A DNA stretch of 57,118 bases from Firm-04 sp045591925 (GTDB lineage Bacteria; Bacillota; Clostridia; Oscillospirales; Ruminococcaceae). Under the pieces are notes generated by a model. It ran no database searches, was not told where the DNA came from, and was given only the letters and a program-made list of their open reading frames with translations. Positions 1 to 7,767 of the stretch are shown piece by piece. A program made the position numbers and the translations under genes. The stretch lies in contig JAZNTW010000018.1 of NCBI GenBank assembly GCA_045591925.1, positions 1-57,118 of the forward strand, given 5' to 3'. Each line of letters starts with the position of its first letter. Position 1 is the first letter of the stretch.

Positions 1-802
1 CAAGAGGCAAGGAGGAAACTCGCTGCACTCGCATTCCCTCTTTTCCCTCGCGCTCCCCGTTCCCGATTCCCTTTCCCTCTAATTGCAAGTTCGCAAAATA
101 AACTGCTCGCCGCTGCACAGTAAAAGTAAATTCAACTCAGCAGAGGGGAGAGAGTTAGGAAAGAGAGAGCGCGAGAGGGAAAACCTAAGAGAGAGGGGAG
201 ACCGGAGCGCAGCGACGATTCCCCTCGTTCTTGGGTTGTCCCTCTCGCATTCGTGCTCCGCGCAGATGCGCAGTGCGAGGGGAGAACCCCAAGAGGAAAG
301 GGGGAAACTCGCTGCACTCGTATTCCCTCTTTCCCCCTAATTGCAAACCCGCAAAATAAACTGCTCTCCGCTGCGCAGTAAAAGAAAATTCTACTAAGCA
401 GAGGGGAGAGAGTTAGGAAAGAGAGAGCGCGAGAGGGAAAACCTAAGAGAGAGGGGAGACCGGAGCGCAGCCACGATCCCCCTCTTTCTTGGGTTGTCCC
501 TCTCTCATTCGTGCCCCACGCAGTGCGAGGGGAGAACCCCAAGAGGCAAGGGGGAAACTCGTTGCACTCGCATTCCCCCTTTCCCCTTAAGGTTTTCCCC
601 TCGCGCTCCCCTTTCCTGATTCCCTTTCCCCCTAATTGCAGAGCCACGAAATAAACTGATCTCCGCTGTGCAATAAAAGAAAATTCAACTCAGCAGAGGG
701 GAGAGAGTTAGGAAAGAGAGAGCGCGAGAGGGAAAACCTAAGAGAGAGGGGAGACCGGAGCGCGCGACGATTCCCCTCGTTCTTGGGTTGTCCCTCTCGC
801 AT
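1..802. repeat. Tandem array of purine-rich repeats, cut by the window edge
   Basis: Three cores of about 70 bp lie at 140-212, 398-470 and 693-763. The first two are identical and the third is nearly so. They are 258 and 295 bp apart. Each unit also carries a pyrimidine-rich stretch ending CCCTAATTGCA, a conserved AAATAAACTG block and a TTCTTGGGTTGTCCCTCTC block. Units 1 and 3 contain an arm (about 42-80 and 585-625) that is the imperfect reverse complement of the core, so a long hairpin is possible. Unit 2 lacks this arm, which accounts for the 37 bp length difference. The short open frames here have repetitive composition and look non-coding. A 33-base piece of the core recurs at 7570-7602. 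Confidence 0.85.
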
Positions 803-854
803 TTGCGCAAGGAATTTCTGCCAAGCCGTATGGCGGGCTTTGTGCGGTGTTGCC
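803..854 (+). repeat. Short copy of the interspersed GCGGTGTTGCC repeat module
   Basis: The stretch carries CAAGGAATTTCTG, then CCAAGCCGTATGGCGGG, then CTTTGTGCGGTGTTGCC. The same blocks in the same order occur at 7602-7690 and 55454-55547. Relative to those copies it lacks the middle segment between the first and second blocks. It joins the purine-rich array directly and ends about 100 bases before the GH26 start. Confidence 0.75.
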
Positions 855-866
855 CTATATAAATAC

Positions 867-921
867 AGACCGCAAAACAGATATGGTCTGATAAAATCGG
901 TTATGCAGCCGGAAACGGCTG
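867..921 (+). promoter_or_regulatory. Probable extended -10 promoter and leader hairpins of the GH26 gene
   Basis: TGATAAAAT at 889-897 fits an extended -10 element (TG-n-TAAAAT), with no good -35 at the expected distance. CAGACC (867-872) and GGTCTG (885-890) form an inverted repeat overlapping the promoter, a possible operator. Downstream, CAGCCG-GAAA-CGGCTG (906-921) is a perfect 6 bp hairpin with a GNRA tetraloop in the 5' leader. The promoter assignment is inferred from position. Confidence 0.45.
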
Positions 922-955
922 ATGACATATGTATGATTTGAAAAGAGGTTAAACA

Positions 956-2911
956 ATGAAAACACACAAAAAAACTGCAATGCTGATGGCGGCTGTGCTC
1001 GCTGTCGGCGCCCTTTCCGTACCCTGCGGCACTGTGACTGCGGCAGATGACACGGTGATCAAGGTCGAATTTGAAACCGGTACGCTCACCGATTGCGAAA
1101 ACCGTGAGCCGATCACGTGGGAGCAAATCGACGAGGACGGCTTCGGCAATGTCTGCGATATGACCGGCTGGTCGGGCGACAGCTACGTGTACATCGACCG
1201 CAAGGATGCTGCCGTGAGCGTCAAGGTCAATGTCGAAAAAGAGGGCTACTACGCCTTGAAGCTCTGCTATATCCAGTGCTTCGGCAGCCCCGAAAACCCC
1301 GATAAAACACAATATCTGCTTGTCAATGGCGAATCGCAGGGCGAGGTGCTGTTCCCGTACAATTCCGGCAAGGGCTGGGAAATGCTGCCTGCCGGCTATG
1401 TCCGCCTCAACAAAGGCGAGAACGAAATCCAGATCAAGAGCTACTGGGGCTACACCTTCCTCGATTACCTCACGCTCTCCGACGCGCCTGCCTATCTGAC
1501 GAGCTTCAATCCCGTGGACGCGCCCTGTGACCCGGAGGCGAGTCCCGAAGCGCGCAAGCTCTATGCCTACCTGCGCTCGGTCTATGGCAAGCATATCCTC
1601 TCCGGTCAGCAGGAATACTGCGGCTCGCATAATTACAACAAGGACGCGCTGCTCTCGCAAAATAAGCCGATTGATTATTTTGTGGACAACGAAGCGGAGT
1701 TTGAATATATCGAAAAAACGACCGGTAAGCAGCCTGCCATCCGCGGCATTGACCTGCTGTTCTATAACACGACCTCGCCGTATTTCGATGACGCGCCGGA
1801 GCGCATTGTCGAGTGGTATCGTACAAAGGGCGGCATCCCAACCGTCAGCTATCACTGGAATGTTCCGACCGAAAAGGGCAGCAAGGATGTTGCATTTTAC
1901 GTCGAATCTGCGGCGAACGGCGGCAAGTTTACGACGTTCAGCGCGGCAAATGCGACCAAGGAGGGCACGTGGGAAAACGAGGTCATCAATGCCGATATCG
2001 CATTGCTTGCCGAGCAGCTCGGCAAGGCGCGTGACGCCGGCGTACCGGTGCTGTTCCGTCCGCTGCACGAGGCAGAGGGCGCATGGTTCTGGTGGGGCGC
2101 GGATGGTCCCGAAGCCTGCGTCAAGCTCTATCGCTATCTCTACGACAAGCTCACCAAGGAGTATGACCTGCACAATCTGCTCTGGATCTGGACTGCCTCG
2201 ACCTCTGCCCATGCCGCAGACTGGTATCCGGGCGATGAATATGTCGATTTCCAAGGCGTTGACAAGTATAATGCCATCAATAATAATGAACCGAATTACA
2301 GCGCAATATCCGCCACTTTCTATTCCATGGTCGCACAGACCGAGGGACGGAAAATGGTCGTCATGAGCGAAAATGATACGATTCCGTCGCTGGAAAATCT
2401 CCAGAAGGACAAGGCGGCATGGCTCTATTTCTGCCCGTGGTATCAGCGTTATCTGACCGAGCTGACCGGTTCGGATGAGCTAAAGGAGATTTACACGAGC
2501 GAATACTGCATCACCCTCGATGAGCTGCCGGACTGGGATACCTATGACCCGGAGCTACCGTCGCAGACCACTACATCTACAGAAAAAACAACCACATCTA
2601 CGCAGAAAACCACAACATCTACCGTAAAAACCACGACGTCCGCTATCGGAACGACCACAACCACTGCAAAAACCACGACGATTTCGCAGCCCGATGCGAC
2701 GATGCGCGGCGATGTCAACTGCGATAAAACCGTGGACGTTTCCGACGCTGTATTGCTCGCACGCTTCCTTGCTGAGGACAAAACGGCGATCCTCTCTGCA
2801 GAGGGCAAGCGCAATGCCGACTGCGACAAAAAATCCGGCTTGACCGGCGATGATACGGTGCGGATTCTGCAATATATTGCAAAAATCATTTCCGATGAAG
2901 ATTTTGCGTGA
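956..2911 (+). CDS. Cellulosomal GH26 beta-mannanase with N-terminal CBM and C-terminal dockerin
   Basis: This is a secreted endo-acting mannan hydrolase of 651 residues, preceded by an AGAGG ribosome binding site. Residues 1-30 are a signal peptide. Residues about 32-175 form a CBM35-like beta-sandwich. Residues about 180-530 are the GH26 barrel, with the acid/base Glu at 372 in RPLHEAEG and the likely nucleophile Glu at 472 in VMSEND, a spacing normal for the family. A linker of TTT/TTS repeats follows (about 540-580). A type I dockerin at 583-647 has two calcium-loop segments (GDVNCDKTVDVSDAV and NADCDKKSGLTGDD). The dockerin implies docking onto a scaffoldin that is not encoded here. The gene is monocistronic, with its own promoter region and terminator. 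The CBM family number is less certain than the GH26 call. Confidence 0.93.
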   Translation: MKTHKKTAMLMAAVLAVGALSVPCGTVTAADDTVIKVEFETGTLTDCENREPITWEQIDEDGFGNVCDMTGWSGDSYVYIDRKDAAVSVKVNVEKEGYYALKLCYIQCFGSPENPDKTQYLLVNGESQGEVLFPYNSGKGWEMLPAGYVRLNKGENEIQIKSYWGYTFLDYLTLSDAPAYLTSFNPVDAPCDPEASPEARKLYAYLRSVYGKHILSGQQEYCGSHNYNKDALLSQNKPIDYFVDNEAEFEYIEKTTGKQPAIRGIDLLFYNTTSPYFDDAPERIVEWYRTKGGIPTVSYHWNVPTEKGSKDVAFYVESAANGGKFTTFSAANATKEGTWENEVINADIALLAEQLGKARDAGVPVLFRPLHEAEGAWFWWGADGPEACVKLYRYLYDKLTKEYDLHNLLWIWTASTSAHAADWYPGDEYVDFQGVDKYNAINNNEPNYSAISATFYSMVAQTEGRKMVVMSENDTIPSLENLQKDKAAWLYFCPWYQRYLTELTGSDELKEIYTSEYCITLDELPDWDTYDPELPSQTTTSTEKTTTSTQKTTTSTVKTTTSAIGTTTTTAKTTTISQPDATMRGDVNCDKTVDVSDAVLLARFLAEDKTAILSAEGKRNADCDKKSGLTGDDTVRILQYIAKIISDEDFA

Positions 2912-2940
2912 ATCTCGTAAAAATCAACAAATTTGATGCG

Positions 2941-2973
2941 AAAAGCTGCCGCAATTTATAACGGCAGCTTTTT
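2941..2973 (+). terminator. Intrinsic terminator of the GH26 gene
   Basis: AAAAGCTGCCG (2941-2951) pairs perfectly with CGGCAGCTTTT (2962-2972). The loop is 10 bases and a T run closes the structure. Confidence 0.85.
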
Positions 2974-2981
2974 GTCAGCTC

Positions 2982-3010
2982 TTGACAAAATCCCGAAAAT
3001 CCTGTATAAT
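2982..3010 (+). promoter_or_regulatory. Sigma-A promoter of the rplU operon
   Basis: Consensus TTGACA (2982-2987) and TATAAT (3005-3010) are separated by 17 bases. Confidence 0.9.
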
Positions 3011-3016
3011 GATAGA

Positions 3017-3100
3017 GCCGCTTGTTGGACGGTTGAAGCCGCAGTATGCCCGTTGACGGAACATATGCGCACCGTTCGCAGCGAGTTTATGGAAAAGGCA
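3017..3100 (+). promoter_or_regulatory. Probable L21-type ribosomal protein leader
   Basis: About 100 transcribed bases precede rplU, longer than needed for a ribosome binding site, and contain several short GC-rich complementary segments. In low-GC Gram-positives the L21 operon is preceded by a structured autoregulatory leader. I infer the same here from position, and I have not folded the RNA. Confidence 0.4.
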
Positions 3101-3115
3101 GGTGCCAAATATACC

Positions 3116-3427
3116 ATGTATGCAGTCATTTTGACAGGCGGTAAGCAGCTGAAGGTTGAAGAGGGCAGCGTCATTCGCGTTGAGAAGCTCGCAGCTGAGG
3201 TTGGCGAAACCGTTACCTTCGATCGGGTCGCAGCAGTCGGCGATGAAAGCGGTCTGATGATCGGCGCTCCGCTCGTTGACGGTGCATCCGTCACCGCTAC
3301 GGTGCTCGCAAATGGCAAGGGTAAGAAGATTCGCGTCTTCACCTACAAGCCGAAGTGCGGTCAGAAGCGCGCAAAGGGCCACAGACAGCCGTTTACGCAG
3401 GTCCGCATTGAGTCTATCAGCAAATAA
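3116..3427 (+). CDS. rplU: 50S ribosomal protein L21
   Basis: L21 of 103 residues, a component of the large subunit. It starts MYAVILTGGKQ and contains VRIESISK at the end; the GGKQ motif and length are typical. The open frame extends upstream through the leader, but ATG at 3116 gives the standard L21 N-terminus. An in-frame ATG at 3090 would add nine non-homologous residues. It is followed at 10 bases by prp and then rpmA, the classic L21-Prp-L27 order. Confidence 0.95.
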   Translation: MYAVILTGGKQLKVEEGSVIRVEKLAAEVGETVTFDRVAAVGDESGLMIGAPLVDGASVTATVLANGKGKKIRVFTYKPKCGQKRAKGHRQPFTQVRIESISK

Positions 3428-3436
3428 GCACGGGAT

Positions 3437-3781
3437 ATGAAGCTCCATGCTTCGTTCACGCAGTCGCAGGGCTTGTTCGTTGGCTGCACGGTGAAGGGAC
3501 ATGCTGCCTATACGGAGGACGACCCAAGCGGTCAGATCCTTTGTGCGGCGGTCTCCTCGGCGGTTCAGCTGACCTGTAATACGCTGACGGAGTGCTTCGG
3601 TGCTGCCGTTACGATTACCGAACATCCCTCCGAAACTGCGCAGAACACACTCGGTTTCCGGCTCGATGCGCCGGATCCTGTGCAATCGGAACTCCTGCAC
3701 GGGCTGCTGATTCATTTGCAGGCACTCGCAGAGGATTTTGAGGGCATGATGAATGTCAGCCTCAAATCGGAGCAGTGCTGA
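3437..3781 (+). CDS. prp: Ribosomal-processing cysteine protease Prp (YsxB family)
   Basis: A 114-residue cysteine protease that removes the N-terminal extension of L27 in Firmicutes and related lineages. The catalytic pair is visible: His22 in KGHAAY and Cys36 in ILCAAVSS, spaced as in the family. It sits between rplU and rpmA, its invariable location. The substrate motif it should cut is present in the downstream L27 (see rpmA). Confidence 0.93.
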   Translation: MKLHASFTQSQGLFVGCTVKGHAAYTEDDPSGQILCAAVSSAVQLTCNTLTECFGAAVTITEHPSETAQNTLGFRLDAPDPVQSELLHGLLIHLQALAEDFEGMMNVSLKSEQC

Positions 3782-3819
3782 GGGCAGTCAACATATTTGA
3801 TAACGGAGGTGCAATCCAA

Positions 3820-4107
3820 ATGTTGCGTATTAGTATGCAGTTCTTCGCTCACAAGAAGGGCGTTGGCTCTACCAAGAACGGCCGTGATTCCGAAGCAAAG
3901 CGCCTTGGCGTAAAGCGCGGTGACGGTCAGTACGTTCTGGCGGGCAATATCCTTGTTCGTCAGCGCGGCACACACATCCATCCGGGCAACAATGTCGGTA
4001 TCGGTTCGGATGATACACTGTTTGCAATGATTGATGGCCAGGTTCGTTTCGAGCGTCTCGGTCGCGATCGTAAGCGCGTCAGTGTCTATGCTGCTGAGCA
4101 GCAGTAA
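3820..4107 (+). CDS. rpmA: 50S ribosomal protein L27 with cleavable N-terminal extension
   Basis: L27 of 95 residues lies near the peptidyl transferase centre. The start at 3820 is chosen because GGAGGT lies at 3805-3810; the longer open frame has no such site. The N-terminus MLRISMQFFAHKKG carries the hydrophobic extension ending in FF before AHKKG, the recognised Prp cleavage signal, so the mature protein should begin at Ala10. The body has the usual GSTKNGRDSEAKRLG motif. Confidence 0.95.
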   Translation: MLRISMQFFAHKKGVGSTKNGRDSEAKRLGVKRGDGQYVLAGNILVRQRGTHIHPGNNVGIGSDDTLFAMIDGQVRFERLGRDRKRVSVYAAEQQ

Positions 4108-4161
4108 GAATGGATGACGGATTCTGTCGGATATTCGGCAGGTCGTCTGATGTACCGCATG

Positions 4162-4195
4162 ATCCCCTTGTGTTTATCGCAGGGGGATTTCTTAT
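4162..4195 (+). terminator. Weak hairpin between rpmA and obgE
   Basis: ATCCCCTTG (4162-4170) pairs with CAGGGGGAT (4180-4188) with one wobble pair, followed by TTTCTT. It could attenuate transcription into obgE. Confidence 0.4.
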
Positions 4196-4207
4196 GAGGT
4201 GATTTCA

Positions 4208-5482
4208 ATGTCTATGTTCGTCGATCAGGCGAGAATCCATATTGCAGCCGGCAGAGGCGGCGATGGCTGCGTGAGCTTTCATCGTGAAAAATATGTCGCG
4301 GCAGGCGGCCCCGACGGCGGTGACGGCGGCAAGGGCGGCGATATCGTGTTTGTCGCGGATGACCACGATTCTTCCCTGATTTCATTCCGCTATAAGCGGA
4401 AATATGTAGCAGAAAACGGTCAGAACGGCGCAGCAAAGCGCTGTACCGGAAAAAGTGCTTCCGACCTTGTGATCAAGGTGCCGCGCGGCACGGTGATTCG
4501 TGAGGCGGAAACCAATCGCGTGATGGCGGATATCTCCGGCGATGAACCGGTCATTCTTGCAAAGGGCGGCAGAGGCGGCAAGGGCAATCAGCACTTCGCA
4601 ACCTCTACAAGACAGGTTCCACGCTTTGCAAAGCCGGGCTATGACGGCGAAAAATTTGACGTCATTCTGGAGCTGAAGCTGCTTGCCGATGTCGGACTTG
4701 TCGGCTTCCCGAACGTCGGTAAATCAACACTGATTTCTGTCGTATCTGCTGCAAAACCGAAGATTGCAAATTATCATTTCACAACGCTTGAGCCGGTGCT
4801 TGGCGTGGTGAAATTTGACGATGAACGCTCGTTTGTCATGGCAGATATTCCGGGTCTGATCGAGGGCGCGGCTGCCGGCGCAGGTCTCGGCCATGCGTTT
4901 TTGCGGCACGTGGAGCGCTGTCGTCTGATTGTTCATGTGCTGGATGTTTCCGGCTGTGAGGATCGCGACCCGATTGAGGATTTCGAGAAAATCAACAAGG
5001 AGCTGCGCGATTTTTCTGAGGATTTGAGCAAATGTCCGCAGATTGTTGCAGCAAATAAGTCGGATATTGCGTCCGAGGAGCAGATCGAACGTCTGCGCGG
5101 CTATATCACGGAGCAGGGCTTGCCGTTCTTTGTGATTTCGGCGGCTGCTGCACAGGGCACAAAGCCCTTGATCGACGAGGTTGCCAGAACGCTCGAAACG
5201 CTCCCGCCGGTCAAACGCTTTGAAGCGGAAGCTGCACCCGAGCCGATGCCCGAACAGCAGAAACGCTTCGAGATTATCATTGACGAGGATGGCGTGTATC
5301 AGGTTGACGCGCCGTTCATGGAGCCGATTATGCGTACCATCAATCCCGATGACTGGTCCTCGCTGCAATATTTCGAGCGCGTTCTGCGCAGCAGCGGCAT
5401 CATCAATAAGCTGGAGCAAATGGGTGCAAAGGAGGGCGTAACCGTTTCCATCAATGGTTACGAATTCGATTATGTCGATTGA
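4208..5482 (+). CDS. obgE: GTPase ObgE/CgtA
   Basis: Essential ribosome-associated GTPase of 424 residues acting in 50S maturation and stress control. Domains in order: glycine-rich Obg fold (about 1-158, with GGPDGGDGGKGGD), G domain (G1 GFPNVGKST, switch TTLEP, G3 DIPGLIEGA, G4 NKSD), and a C-terminal OCT domain (about 355-424). The start at 4208 is favoured by GAGGTG just upstream; a GTG at 4199 is the alternative. It overlaps mrnC. Confidence 0.95.
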   Translation: MSMFVDQARIHIAAGRGGDGCVSFHREKYVAAGGPDGGDGGKGGDIVFVADDHDSSLISFRYKRKYVAENGQNGAAKRCTGKSASDLVIKVPRGTVIREAETNRVMADISGDEPVILAKGGRGGKGNQHFATSTRQVPRFAKPGYDGEKFDVILELKLLADVGLVGFPNVGKSTLISVVSAAKPKIANYHFTTLEPVLGVVKFDDERSFVMADIPGLIEGAAAGAGLGHAFLRHVERCRLIVHVLDVSGCEDRDPIEDFEKINKELRDFSEDLSKCPQIVAANKSDIASEEQIERLRGYITEQGLPFFVISAAAAQGTKPLIDEVARTLETLPPVKRFEAEAAPEPMPEQQKRFEIIIDEDGVYQVDAPFMEPIMRTINPDDWSSLQYFERVLRSSGIINKLEQMGAKEGVTVSINGYEFDYVD

Positions 5483-5909
5483 GATGCTTTCGGCACAGTC
5501 GCCGCTGACGCCGGATGAAGCAAAGCAATATAGTCCACTTACGCTTGCCTTTCTCGGTGACAGCGTGTATGAGGTGATGGTGCGCGACGCGCTGCTGCGT
5601 GAGGCGAACCGTCCGGCGCGCGAGCTGCATACACAGGCGGTTGCACACGTGCGTGCGGCGTATCAGGCTGCTGCTGCCGGCAGGATCGCGGATTTGCTGA
5701 CCGAGGAGGAATCGGATATCCTCCGCCGCGGCAGAAATGCAAGCGGCATCAGCGTTCCGAAGCACGCGACACCGGCAGATTATCGAAAGGCAACAGGCTT
5801 TGAATGCCTGTTCGGATATCTGTTTCTCTGCGGCGAAATTGCGAGACTGCGTGAGCTGTTCGCCGTGATCTGGCAGAATCACACGCAGGAACATAATCAT
5901 GCAGAATAG
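5454..5909 (+). CDS. mrnC: Mini-ribonuclease III
   Basis: Short RNase III-like enzyme (151 residues) that matures 23S rRNA ends in Firmicutes. It has the catalytic domain without a dsRNA-binding domain. Characteristic segments are LAFLGDSVYEVMVRDALL with the metal-binding Asp, RRGRNAS, and TPADYRKATGFECLFGYLFL. The start is uncertain. ATG 5454 overlaps obgE by 29 bases with GGAGGG 17 bases upstream. ATG 5472 or 5484 would give lengths closer to the family norm. Confidence 0.88.
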   Translation: MVTNSIMSIEMLSAQSPLTPDEAKQYSPLTLAFLGDSVYEVMVRDALLREANRPARELHTQAVAHVRAAYQAAAAGRIADLLTEEESDILRRGRNASGISVPKHATPADYRKATGFECLFGYLFLCGEIARLRELFAVIWQNHTQEHNHAE

Positions 5910-5921
5910 GAGGCGCTTTTC

Positions 5922-6659
5922 ATGTCCGGACATTCCAAATGGAATAATATCAAACGGAAAAAGGAAGCAACCGACGCGGTAAAGGCGAAAATCTTTACCA
6001 AAATCGGCAGAGAGATGATGGTCGTCATCAAAGAGGGCGGCCCCGACCCGAATAACAACAGCAAGCTGCGCGACCTGATCGCAAAGGCAAAGTCCAATAA
6101 TGTCCCGAATGACAATATTGATCGTCTGATCAAAAAGGCAGCCGGTGAGGGCGATAAGAACAATTATGAGTCCCTGACCTACGAGGGCTATGGCCCGAAC
6201 GGTGTGGCAGTCATTGTCGAGTGCCTGACCGATAACAAGAACCGTACTGCCGGCAATATTCGCCATTATTTTGACAAATTCGGCGGCAATCTCGGTACGA
6301 CCGGCTGCGTTTCGTACCTGTTCTCGACCAAGGGCATTGTGGTGATCGAGCACGAGGGCGAGCTGGAGGAGGACGCTGTTCTCGAAGATGTCATGGAGCT
6401 GGGCGGCGATGATATGACCTATTCCGAGGAGAGCATCGAGATCATCTGCGACCCGACGATGGTCGGCGAGCTGCGTGAGGGCTTGACTGCAAAGGGTTAT
6501 CTGGTCGCTTCTGCGGAGGCAGAGGAGGTTCCCAGCACCTATGTCACGCTCACCGAGGAGGAGTCCCTGAAAAAGATGGGTCTGCTGCTGGAGCATCTTG
6601 AGGATGACGATGATGTGCAGAACGTCTGGCACAACTGGGAAATGCCGGAGGAGAACTGA
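5922..6659 (+). CDS. YebC/PmpR family regulatory protein
   Basis: A 245-residue protein starting MSGHSKWNNIKRKK, the family signature. Members are DNA-binding regulators, and some have recently been linked to translation of proline-rich stretches, so the molecular role here is open. It is preceded by AGGAGG at 5908-5913 and follows mrnC by 12 bases, so it is probably cotranscribed. A bidirectional terminator follows. Confidence 0.92.
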   Translation: MSGHSKWNNIKRKKEATDAVKAKIFTKIGREMMVVIKEGGPDPNNNSKLRDLIAKAKSNNVPNDNIDRLIKKAAGEGDKNNYESLTYEGYGPNGVAVIVECLTDNKNRTAGNIRHYFDKFGGNLGTTGCVSYLFSTKGIVVIEHEGELEEDAVLEDVMELGGDDMTYSEESIEIICDPTMVGELREGLTAKGYLVASAEAEEVPSTYVTLTEEESLKKMGLLLEHLEDDDDVQNVWHNWEMPEEN

Positions 6660-6679
6660 TTCCGCAATATCATAATAAA

Positions 6680-6714
6680 AAAGCCGTTAGGAGCGCGAAA
6701 CTCTTAACGGCTTT
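6680..6714. terminator. Bidirectional terminator between yebC and the convergent kinase-like gene
   Basis: AAAGCCGTTAGGAG (6680-6693) pairs with CTCTTAACGGCTTT (6701-6714), one mismatch, with an A run before and T-rich sequence after. It serves both converging genes. Confidence 0.88.
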
Positions 6715-6717
6715 GCT

Positions 6718-7326
6718 TTATGCGTTTTTGATCAGCTCGATCAGGATGCTGGTCACGGTCTCAATGCCGAGCTTTCCGGTATTGAGGATCAGGTGATAAT
6801 TGGAGCTTGCACCCCACTCAAGACCTGTGAAATAATTGTAATGCCAGCGGCGCTGCTTGTCCTGCCGGCTGATGATGGAATACGCTTTGTCCGCGGGGAT
6901 GTTATAATGCTCGATGGCGTGCTTGACGCGGAAATCCATATCCGCAGTGATGAACACGCTGAACAGACTCGGATGCTCCCTTAAAATATAATCCGCACAG
7001 CGTCCGACAAAGACAGCGGACGGATTCTCGTCAGCAAGCTCTCTGATGATCTTGCTCTGCGCAAGAAAAACATGGTTTTGCGGTAGTGTGATGGAATCCG
7101 CAGCGGGGGAGAGCACGTTGGATACTGCCATATCATAGAGCAGCGAATTGCTCATGCGTTCTTCGTGTTCCTGAACGAATTTCGTGGAATAGCCGCATTC
7201 CTCGGCGGTGATATCAATGAGCTTGCGGTCGAATACCGGCACCATCAGGCGCTCGGAGATATTGTCCGCAATTTCTCTGCCACCGCTGCCGTATTCGCGG
7301 CTAATGGAAAGCAAAATCGGTTTCAT
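6718..7326 (-). CDS. Cytidylate kinase-like family protein
   Basis: A 202-residue P-loop protein of the AAA_26 (cytidylate kinase-like) family. The N-terminal ISREYGSGGREIA is the family's P-loop region, and FVGRCADYIL and FITADMDFRVKHA are typical later motifs. It is not the housekeeping Cmk, and the substrate is unknown. The start at 7326 (MKPILL) is chosen because GAGGG lies about 8 bases upstream; the longer frame has no ribosome binding site. It is monocistronic with a consensus promoter. Confidence 0.85.
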   Translation of the reverse strand: MKPILLSISREYGSGGREIADNISERLMVPVFDRKLIDITAEECGYSTKFVQEHEERMSNSLLYDMAVSNVLSPAADSITLPQNHVFLAQSKIIRELADENPSAVFVGRCADYILREHPSLFSVFITADMDFRVKHAIEHYNIPADKAYSIISRQDKQRRWHYNYFTGLEWGASSNYHLILNTGKLGIETVTSILIELIKNA

Positions 7327-7369
7327 AGGAGTCCCTCTTTTCATCAAAAACGATGTGGATGCTCTCTCT

Positions 7370-7398
7370 ATTATAACAGAGGATATGAAATTTGTCAA
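7370..7398 (-). promoter_or_regulatory. Sigma-A promoter of the cytidylate-kinase-like gene
   Basis: On the minus strand TTGACA (7398-7393) and TATAAT (7375-7370) are separated by 17 bases. Confidence 0.9.
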
Positions 7399-7420
7399 TA
7401 TCAGAGCATGATAATCTTTT

Positions 7421-7503
7421 GGGGATCACTGATTCAATCTGGTGCGCAAGATGCAAGCGGATTGTGTACCAAGCCGTAAGGCGTGATTGATTCAGTGGAT
7501 CCC
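7421..7503. repeat. 83 bp element bounded by 19 bp imperfect inverted repeats
   Basis: The left end (7421-7439) has GATCACTGATTCAATC. The right end (7485-7503) reads GATTGATTCAGTGGATCCC, its reverse complement with about two changes. The interior contains CCAAGCCGTAAGGCG, shared with the other repeat copies. It resembles a very small non-autonomous element. No coding capacity is seen. Confidence 0.65.
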
Positions 7504-7507
7504 TTTC

Positions 7508-7526
7508 AAATTCCACTGTGGAATTT
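7508..7526. other. Perfect 9 bp palindrome
   Basis: AAATTCCAC-T-GTGGAATTT is fully symmetric. It lies between the 83 bp element and the composite repeat. It could be an operator or an insertion scar; no adjacent regulator indicates which. Confidence 0.6.
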
Positions 7527-7530
7527 ACTT

Positions 7531-7690
7531 TTCTGCACCACCAACTCTGTGCGGTGTTGCCTAAAGTCAGCAGAGGGGAGAGAGTTAGGAAAGAGAGAGC
7601 GCAAGGAATTTCTGTGCAAGATGGCGGATATTATGCAAGTAGATGTACCGCCAAGCCGTAAGGCGGGCTTTGTGCGGTGTTGCCTAAAGC
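7531..7690 (+). repeat. Composite copy of the interspersed repeat family
   Basis: It begins TCTGCACCACCAACTCTG and then GTGCGGTGTTGCCTAAAG. Next comes a 33-base piece of the purine-rich core (7570-7602), then CAAGGAATTTCTGTGCAA, a middle segment with ATGCAAGTAGATGT, the hairpin CCGCCAAGCCGTAAGGCGG, and a second GTGCGGTGTTGCCTAAAG. The two GCGGTGTTGCC ends are direct repeats here, whereas at 55384-55547 they are inverted. The mosaic shows modules recombining. Confidence 0.8.
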
Positions 7691-7714
7691 AAATTCGTAT
7701 ATTTTAATCCAGAT

Positions 7715-7740
7715 CCGATATGTAAATGCTTGCATATCGG
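7715..7740. promoter_or_regulatory. 8 bp inverted repeat upstream of the GH3 gene
   Basis: CCGATATG (7715-7722) and CATATCGG (7733-7740) are perfect complements 10 bases apart, ending 27 bases before the GH3 start. It is a candidate operator or leader hairpin for that gene. Confidence 0.5.
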
Positions 7741-7767
7741 TTCTGCGTTTTACAGGATGAAAAAACT

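Noticed and set aside
1..802. CRISPR array
   Set aside because: Units are 258-295 bases with diverged internal blocks, not short identical repeats with unique spacers, and no cas genes are present.
632..2254. 540-codon open frame antisense to the GH26 gene
   Set aside because: It runs through the repeat array and opposite a clear enzyme gene, and it shows no recognisable domain. It is a by-product of codon bias.
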